Source: Stenotrophomonas sepilia (GTDB lineage Bacteria; Pseudomonadota; Gammaproteobacteria; Xanthomonadales; Xanthomonadaceae). From it: a DNA stretch of 64,000 nucleotides. Position numbers and translations under genes: made by a program. This document shows positions 63,938 to 64,000 of the stretch, piece by piece. How positions within the stretch are numbered: the first letter of the stretch is position 1; every line of letters begins with the position of its first letter. The DNA lies in contig NZ_LXXZ01000026.1 of assembly GCF_003244875.1 (NCBI RefSeq), positions 62,001 through 126,000 of the forward strand. Reading direction: 5' to 3'. The notes beneath the pieces are model-generated. The model was not told where the DNA came from and made no database searches. It saw nothing but the letters and a program-made list of their open reading frames with translations.

Positions 63938-64000
63938 TCACAGGCGGGGGCTGACCCATTCGACGACTGCAGCCAGCGCAGTGGCAAGGGCGGGCCCGTC
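63938..64000 (-). CDS. alaS: Alanine-tRNA ligase, C-terminal tip only
   Basis: The last 20 codons read to the window edge: DGPALATALAAVVEWVSPRL then TGA at 63938. This matches the usual end of AlaS (alternating Ala/Leu helix ending W-V-x-x-x-L). The alaS-csrA order is conserved in gammaproteobacteria and supports the call. Everything upstream is outside the window. Confidence 0.8.
   Translation of the reverse strand, partial: DGPALATALAAVVEWVSPRL

Overview
This window is ordinary chromosome from a high-GC gammaproteobacterium of the Xanthomonadaceae, most likely Stenotrophomonas (S. maltophilia complex). The evidence is the gene content and order (zwf-glk-pgl-edd-eda cluster; an sdh operon with its assembly factors; bamC-dapA facing gcvR-bcp; alaS-csrA-tRNA-Ser), the number of TonB-dependent receptors, and at least a dozen intergenic REP hairpins beginning with GTAG, which look like the SMAG repeats known from S. 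maltophilia. I see no prophage, integrase, insertion sequence or CRISPR array.

Layout. 1-8.4 kb: end of htpG, a small orphan flagellar-rod-like gene, ftsY, mutY-yggX, a small lipoprotein, the LolCD lipoprotein-release genes, and ygfX-sdhE. 8.4-13 kb: sdhCDAB read leftward, headed by a small SdhAF4-type assembly factor, with ygfZ divergent. 13.1-20.5 kb: an orphan MalK/UgpC-type ATPase divergent from the Entner-Doudoroff genes zwf-glk-pgl-edd-eda, with a LacI-family-type operator between them. 20.6-25.4 kb: a GacA-like regulator, a PAP2 phosphatase, ispG, and a RegB/RegA-type redox two-component pair. 25.5-31.1 kb: pgi, panD, panC, panB, folK and pcnB, all leftward. 31.1-41.3 kb: tRNA-Glu, a sugar porter, fdxA, bamC-like/dapA, gcvR-bcp, a PIN-PhoH protein, two small membrane or envelope proteins, thiD, a hydrolase, and three identical tRNA-Arg(ACG) genes. 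41.3-41.85 kb is a gene-free block of nested palindromes. 41.85-48.6 kb: a LysR regulator/pirin pair, an MFS transporter, a lipoprotein hydrolase, and two multiheme cytochromes c behind a perfect FNR/Anr site. 48.7-59.5 kb: two converging units, each coupling a TonB-dependent receptor to a Tat-exported phosphoesterase: receptor + phospholipase C on the plus strand, and sigma factor + FecR + receptor + PhoD-type phosphatase on the minus strand. 59.85-60.2 kb: an aceE remnant in which the N-terminus is joined to the C-terminal tip. 61-63.3 kb: a TonB receptor behind a probable Zur site. The window ends with tRNA-Ser(GCT), csrA and the 3' end of alaS.

The most unusual structure is a family of four palindromic elements (19710-19813, 31332-31437, 41402-41499, 41664-41765). 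Each has a nearly invariant ~52-base core enclosed by 23-28 base arms. The arms are perfect inverted repeats within each copy but differ between copies. Two of the four copies sit inside a larger ~520-base inverted structure just after the tRNA-Arg cluster. I cannot tell from sequence alone whether this family has already been named.
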